Source: Chryseobacterium sp. LAM-KRS1
Lineage (GTDB): Bacteria > Bacteroidota > Bacteroidia > Flavobacteriales > Weeksellaceae
NCBI RefSeq assembly: GCF_013184525.1
Contig: NZ_JAAOIZ010000001.1
Location: forward strand, 496,001 to 560,000
Direction: 5' to 3'
DNA: 64,000 nt
The notes under the pieces: model-generated
The model's input: only the letters and a program-made list of their open reading frames with translations
Databases searched by the model: none
Told to the model about the DNA's origin: nothing
Program-made: the position numbers and the translations under genes
In this document: one piece after another, positions 60,909 through 64,000 of the stretch
Layout of the letters: every line of letters begins with the position of its first letter
How positions within the stretch are numbered: position 1 is the first letter of the stretch

Positions 60909-63884
60909 ATGCTTTTAAAAAAAATTTTCCCACTGATTCTGACAGGAAGCCTTATTCCAAATTTTAGTAATGCACAACATGTCTATCCTCCTCAAATCCA
61001 GAAATGGAATGCCGATGAATTGGGTAATCAACGGGCAGTATTGCGGTGGAATGAATCTTCAAAGCAGGCGAAGGCCGTCATTCCCTGGCGAAATATAAAT
61101 GTAAAAGCTGATCAGAAGGTCATAATTATAGACAGCCTTACTCAAAAACAGTATGAGCCGGATGCGTACCTGAGTATGAATGAAGAAGAAGGTTCATTTG
61201 TTTTTAATCCGGTTTCAGGAAAGGGAATTTACTATGTCTATTTTCTTCCCTATAAGTTGGATGAAAGAACGAATTATCCCAAAGCGACTTACCTTAAGAG
61301 GACCAATACAGCGACTGCTAAAGATGTTGGAGCCGTACCATTGGCCAGTGTGATAAGAATAGAGTCGGTGGATAAGTTCAACTCCAATGATCCGATGGAA
61401 GTAATTGCGACTAAAAAAGAGATTGCAGAATACATGAAAAAACATGAAGGTCAGTCTTATTTTGTATTCCCGGAAACTAGAGAAACCCCTGTTAAAATGA
61501 ATATAATCCCTCAACGTTGGGTGGATGATAAAAAGGACTCATCTGTTCTTCATGGAAATACTGAAAGAGGCCTATTTTATGCTTTTCAGATCGGGGTTTT
61601 ACCAGTAAAAATTAATCTTGAAAAAGTAAAAATAACAGCTTCTTCATTAAAAAGTACTTCAGGGGCGACAATAGATTCCCGATATTTTAATTGTATCAAT
61701 ACAAACGGTACAGATTATAAAGGAGAAAAGCTGGAGTTAAACGCAAATGTAAAAAAAGATGATTTACAGGCTTTTTGGTGTGGCTTTGATATCCCTGAAA
61801 ATACTTCTCCCGGAATCTATGAAGGGACAATTACCATTCATCCAGAAAATGCTGCTGTACAAACAGTGAAAATTGTATTAAACATAAGTGGGGAAAAACC
61901 TGTTAATAAAGGTTTTGATGAACCCTGGAAAATGACCAGGTTGCCATGGCTTAATTCTACCTTGGCGCAGGCTAATACCGTAATCAAACCCTATACACCA
62001 TTACAGCTCAAAGGACAGGAAATTTCCTTACTGGGAAGGAAGGTACAATTAGATGCTTCAGGATTTCCTAAGCAGATTCAGACTTTTTTTACTACGGAAA
62101 TGACATCAATAGGAGAAAAGGCCAATTCAATACTAAGTGAACCTATACATTTTGTAGTAAAGGGACCCGGGGCAAAACCTGAGAACTTCAAAAATTCAGG
62201 AATTAAGTTTATAGGAAAAGAAGAAGGTAAAATATCCTGGATAAGCACAAATACTTCAGGGAACTTACAAATGAAGGTAGAAGGTTCCATAGAATTTGAC
62301 GGATTTATGGAATACAGTGTGAAGATTACTGCATTAAAAGATATGCAGATTGATGATATTGCCTTGCAGATTCCTTTTGAGAAAGATAAAGCAACCTATA
62401 TGATGGGATTAGGACAGAAAGGAGGTTACAGACCGGATCATTTTAACTGGAAATGGGATGTTGCCAAAAAAAACCAGGATGGAGCATGGTTGGGCAACGT
62501 AAATGCCGGAATACAATTTTCTTTAAGAGACCAGAATTATTCACGTCCGCTTAATACCAATTTTTACCTTCAAAAACCATTGATTCTGCCATCTTCATGG
62601 GGTAATGAAAATAAAGGAGGGATCACGATAAAAGAAGCCGGAGGAAAAATTGTTGTCAATAATTTTAGTGGGGCCCGCAGCATGAAAAAAGGAGATGAAC
62701 TATATTATAACTTTCATCTGTTGATTACTCCGTTCCATCCGATCAATACAGAGGAACAATGGAATAACCGTTTTTATCATGCTTATAAGCCGGTTGATAC
62801 GATAAAAGCCAGTGGAGCTAATGTAATCAACATTCATCACGGAAATGAGATCAATCCTTATATCAATTATCCGTTTGTAGCGACGAAAGAGATGAAGGAC
62901 TACATTATGAAAGCGCACGAGAAAGGTTTAAAGGTGAAAATTTACAATACGATCAGGGAGGTTTCTAACCGGATGTATGAGCTATACCCCGTGAAAAGTT
63001 TGGGTCAGGAAGTTTTTTCCGCAGGAAAGGGTGGAGGCTATTCATGGCTGCAGGAGCATCTTCATGATCACTATATCGCAGCCTGGTATGTGCCGGAATT
63101 TAAAGATGCTGCAATTATTAATAGTGGGATGAACCGTTGGCATAATTATTATGTGGAAGGGATGAATTGGCTGGTCAATAATTTAGGGATTGACGGAATT
63201 TATCTCGACGATGTAGCATTTGACAGGGTAACCATGAAGAGGATTAAAAGAGTAATGACCCAGAATGGACATCCCGGTATCATTGATCTGCATTCTGCAA
63301 ATCAGTATAATGATAAGGATGGTTTTAATAACAGTGCCAATCTTTATCTTGAGCATTTTCCTTATATCAACCGTTTATGGTTTGGGGAATATTTTGATTA
63401 TAACAACAATAATCCTGAATTTTTATTAACTGAGGTGAGTGGTATTCCTTTCGGGCTAATGGGAGAAATGCTTCAGGATGATGGCAATCCCTGGCGGGGA
63501 ATGCTTTATGGCATGACAAGTCGTCTGGGATGGTCGGCAAAAAGTAATCCAACTCATCTGTGGAAAGCCTGGGATGATTTCGGAATTAAAGGCTCAAAGA
63601 TGATTGGCTATTGGGTTCCTGACAATCCTGTGAAAACAGATAATCCAGCAGTACTGGCTACAATTTATAAACAGGAAAAAAAGATCATGGTTTCCCTTGC
63701 AAGCTGGGCTCCTCAGGATATTCGAGTGAAGCTGAAAATAGATTGGAAAGGTTTAGGCATAGACCCGAAGAATGTGAAAATAAGTACTCCTGCAATTAAA
63801 GATTTTCAGGAAGCAAAGACATTTAATATCAATGATGAAATTAGTGTGGAGAAAAACAAAGGATGTTTAATAATTATTCAATAG
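60909..63884 (+). CDS. large secreted putative glycoside hydrolase (DUF6067-like)
   Basis: A 991-residue protein with a signal peptide (LILTGSLIPNFSNAQ). The N-terminal part (to about residue 330) is beta-sandwich-like, including WRNINVKADQKVIIID and DIPENTSPGIYEGTITIHPE. The centre and C-terminus (about 600-900) look like a TIM-barrel hydrolase: NVINIHHGNEINPYINYPFV, NLGIDGIYLDDVAFDRVTMK, and IDLHSANQYND. The last approximately 70 residues form a beta domain. This resembles Bacteroidota glycoside-hydrolase-like proteins carrying DUF6067. The substrate is unknown and catalytic acids are not assigned. Confidence 0.65.
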   Translation: MLLKKIFPLILTGSLIPNFSNAQHVYPPQIQKWNADELGNQRAVLRWNESSKQAKAVIPWRNINVKADQKVIIIDSLTQKQYEPDAYLSMNEEEGSFVFNPVSGKGIYYVYFLPYKLDERTNYPKATYLKRTNTATAKDVGAVPLASVIRIESVDKFNSNDPMEVIATKKEIAEYMKKHEGQSYFVFPETRETPVKMNIIPQRWVDDKKDSSVLHGNTERGLFYAFQIGVLPVKINLEKVKITASSLKSTSGATIDSRYFNCINTNGTDYKGEKLELNANVKKDDLQAFWCGFDIPENTSPGIYEGTITIHPENAAVQTVKIVLNISGEKPVNKGFDEPWKMTRLPWLNSTLAQANTVIKPYTPLQLKGQEISLLGRKVQLDASGFPKQIQTFFTTEMTSIGEKANSILSEPIHFVVKGPGAKPENFKNSGIKFIGKEEGKISWISTNTSGNLQMKVEGSIEFDGFMEYSVKITALKDMQIDDIALQIPFEKDKATYMMGLGQKGGYRPDHFNWKWDVAKKNQDGAWLGNVNAGIQFSLRDQNYSRPLNTNFYLQKPLILPSSWGNENKGGITIKEAGGKIVVNNFSGARSMKKGDELYYNFHLLITPFHPINTEEQWNNRFYHAYKPVDTIKASGANVINIHHGNEINPYINYPFVATKEMKDYIMKAHEKGLKVKIYNTIREVSNRMYELYPVKSLGQEVFSAGKGGGYSWLQEHLHDHYIAAWYVPEFKDAAIINSGMNRWHNYYVEGMNWLVNNLGIDGIYLDDVAFDRVTMKRIKRVMTQNGHPGIIDLHSANQYNDKDGFNNSANLYLEHFPYINRLWFGEYFDYNNNNPEFLLTEVSGIPFGLMGEMLQDDGNPWRGMLYGMTSRLGWSAKSNPTHLWKAWDDFGIKGSKMIGYWVPDNPVKTDNPAVLATIYKQEKKIMVSLASWAPQDIRVKLKIDWKGLGIDPKNVKISTPAIKDFQEAKTFNINDEISVEKNKGCLIIIQ

Positions 63885-63966
63885 ATTAAAGAACTCGCCC
63901 CGGATATAAGGAAATCTGGCACATAATCTGATTTATTTTACTTAAATTTAATAAAATTTATATAAA

Positions 63967-64000
63967 ATGCAAGTAGATACAAGGACCTTAAGTGTACAGG
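63967..64000 (+). CDS. start of an unidentified gene, truncated by window edge
   Basis: An ATG at 63967 opens a frame that runs to the window end (11 codons, MQVDTRTLSVQ). The preceding 80 bases are A/T-rich. Too short for family assignment. Confidence 0.3.
   Translation, partial: MQVDTRTLSVQ

Noticed and set aside
1-64000. CRISPR arrays, tRNA or rRNA genes, insertion-sequence transposases, prophage genes
   Set aside because: None seen. The tandem repeats present are short purine-rich units without unique spacers, and no transposase-like frame was recognised.

Overview
The window is AT-rich and reads as a Flavobacteriia chromosome, most likely Chryseobacterium or a close Weeksellaceae relative. 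The signs are Bacteroidota promoters (TTTG, about 19 nt, TAnnTTTG), the absence of Shine-Dalgarno dependence, GLPGLI and SusC/SusD families, and short peptides with GG-type bacteriocin-like leaders. This placement is inference from gene content and has not been tested by a search. Replication (dnaA), translation (metG), purine, isoprenoid, lipoprotein and one-carbon genes are all intact, so this is core chromosome with a few accessory islands rather than a mobile element. I saw no tRNA, rRNA, CRISPR array, transposase or prophage gene.

Layout. 1-8.6 kb: the end of an MFS transporter, a six-Cys double-glycine peptide, a YeiH-type permease with a LysR regulator, a CLC-type anion transporter of the fluoride subclass preceded by a recognisable fluoride riboswitch, a GLPGLI protein, a thioesterase, an ArsC/Spx-like protein, and a second six-Cys double-glycine peptide between two unrecognised genes. 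8.6-24.4 kb: housekeeping genes (gcvT, idi, an AraC regulator divergent from an AhpD-like gene, a HAD phosphatase, a SerA-like dehydrogenase, mscL, nnr, yidD-lgt, rarA, pheA) mixed with secreted or membrane proteins of unknown role. 24.5-36.9 kb: dnaA, a phosphatase, an RsmI-like methyltransferase, DUF4349 and Mpo1-like genes, an AraC-controlled tripartite efflux operon (TolC, HlyD, 14-TM MFS) and a siderophore-interacting flavoprotein.

36.9-50.9 kb: metG, then a starch/maltodextrin utilisation locus: SusC and SusD transporter, SusE/F-like binding lipoprotein, GH97 alpha-glucosidase, GH13 amylase/neopullulanase, an NTF2-like protein and an SLC45/MalY-type sugar permease. Together these would bind, import and hydrolyse alpha-glucans and move the sugars into the cytoplasm. 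51.3-54 kb: a divergent azoreductase/HxlR pair followed by pirin and an FMN reductase, consistent with quinone or electrophile detoxification. 54-60.6 kb: purM, purN, purH, purD and guaA, all on one strand but separated by repeats, promoters and terminators. 60.9-63.9 kb: a large secreted putative glycoside hydrolase.

The most interesting signals lie outside the large genes: (i) two small six-Cys peptides with GG leaders and no transporter nearby; (ii) a fluoride aptamer whose 3' strand overlaps a hairpin just before the start codon; (iii) a promoter, 24-codon reading frame and strong terminator packed into about 160 bp before purM; (iv) six hairpin-capable repeats, each with a purine-rich arm followed by a pyrimidine-rich arm, placed just before start codons; (v) two same-orientation REP-like modules after the sugar permease, and a separate interspersed repeat near 36 kb.
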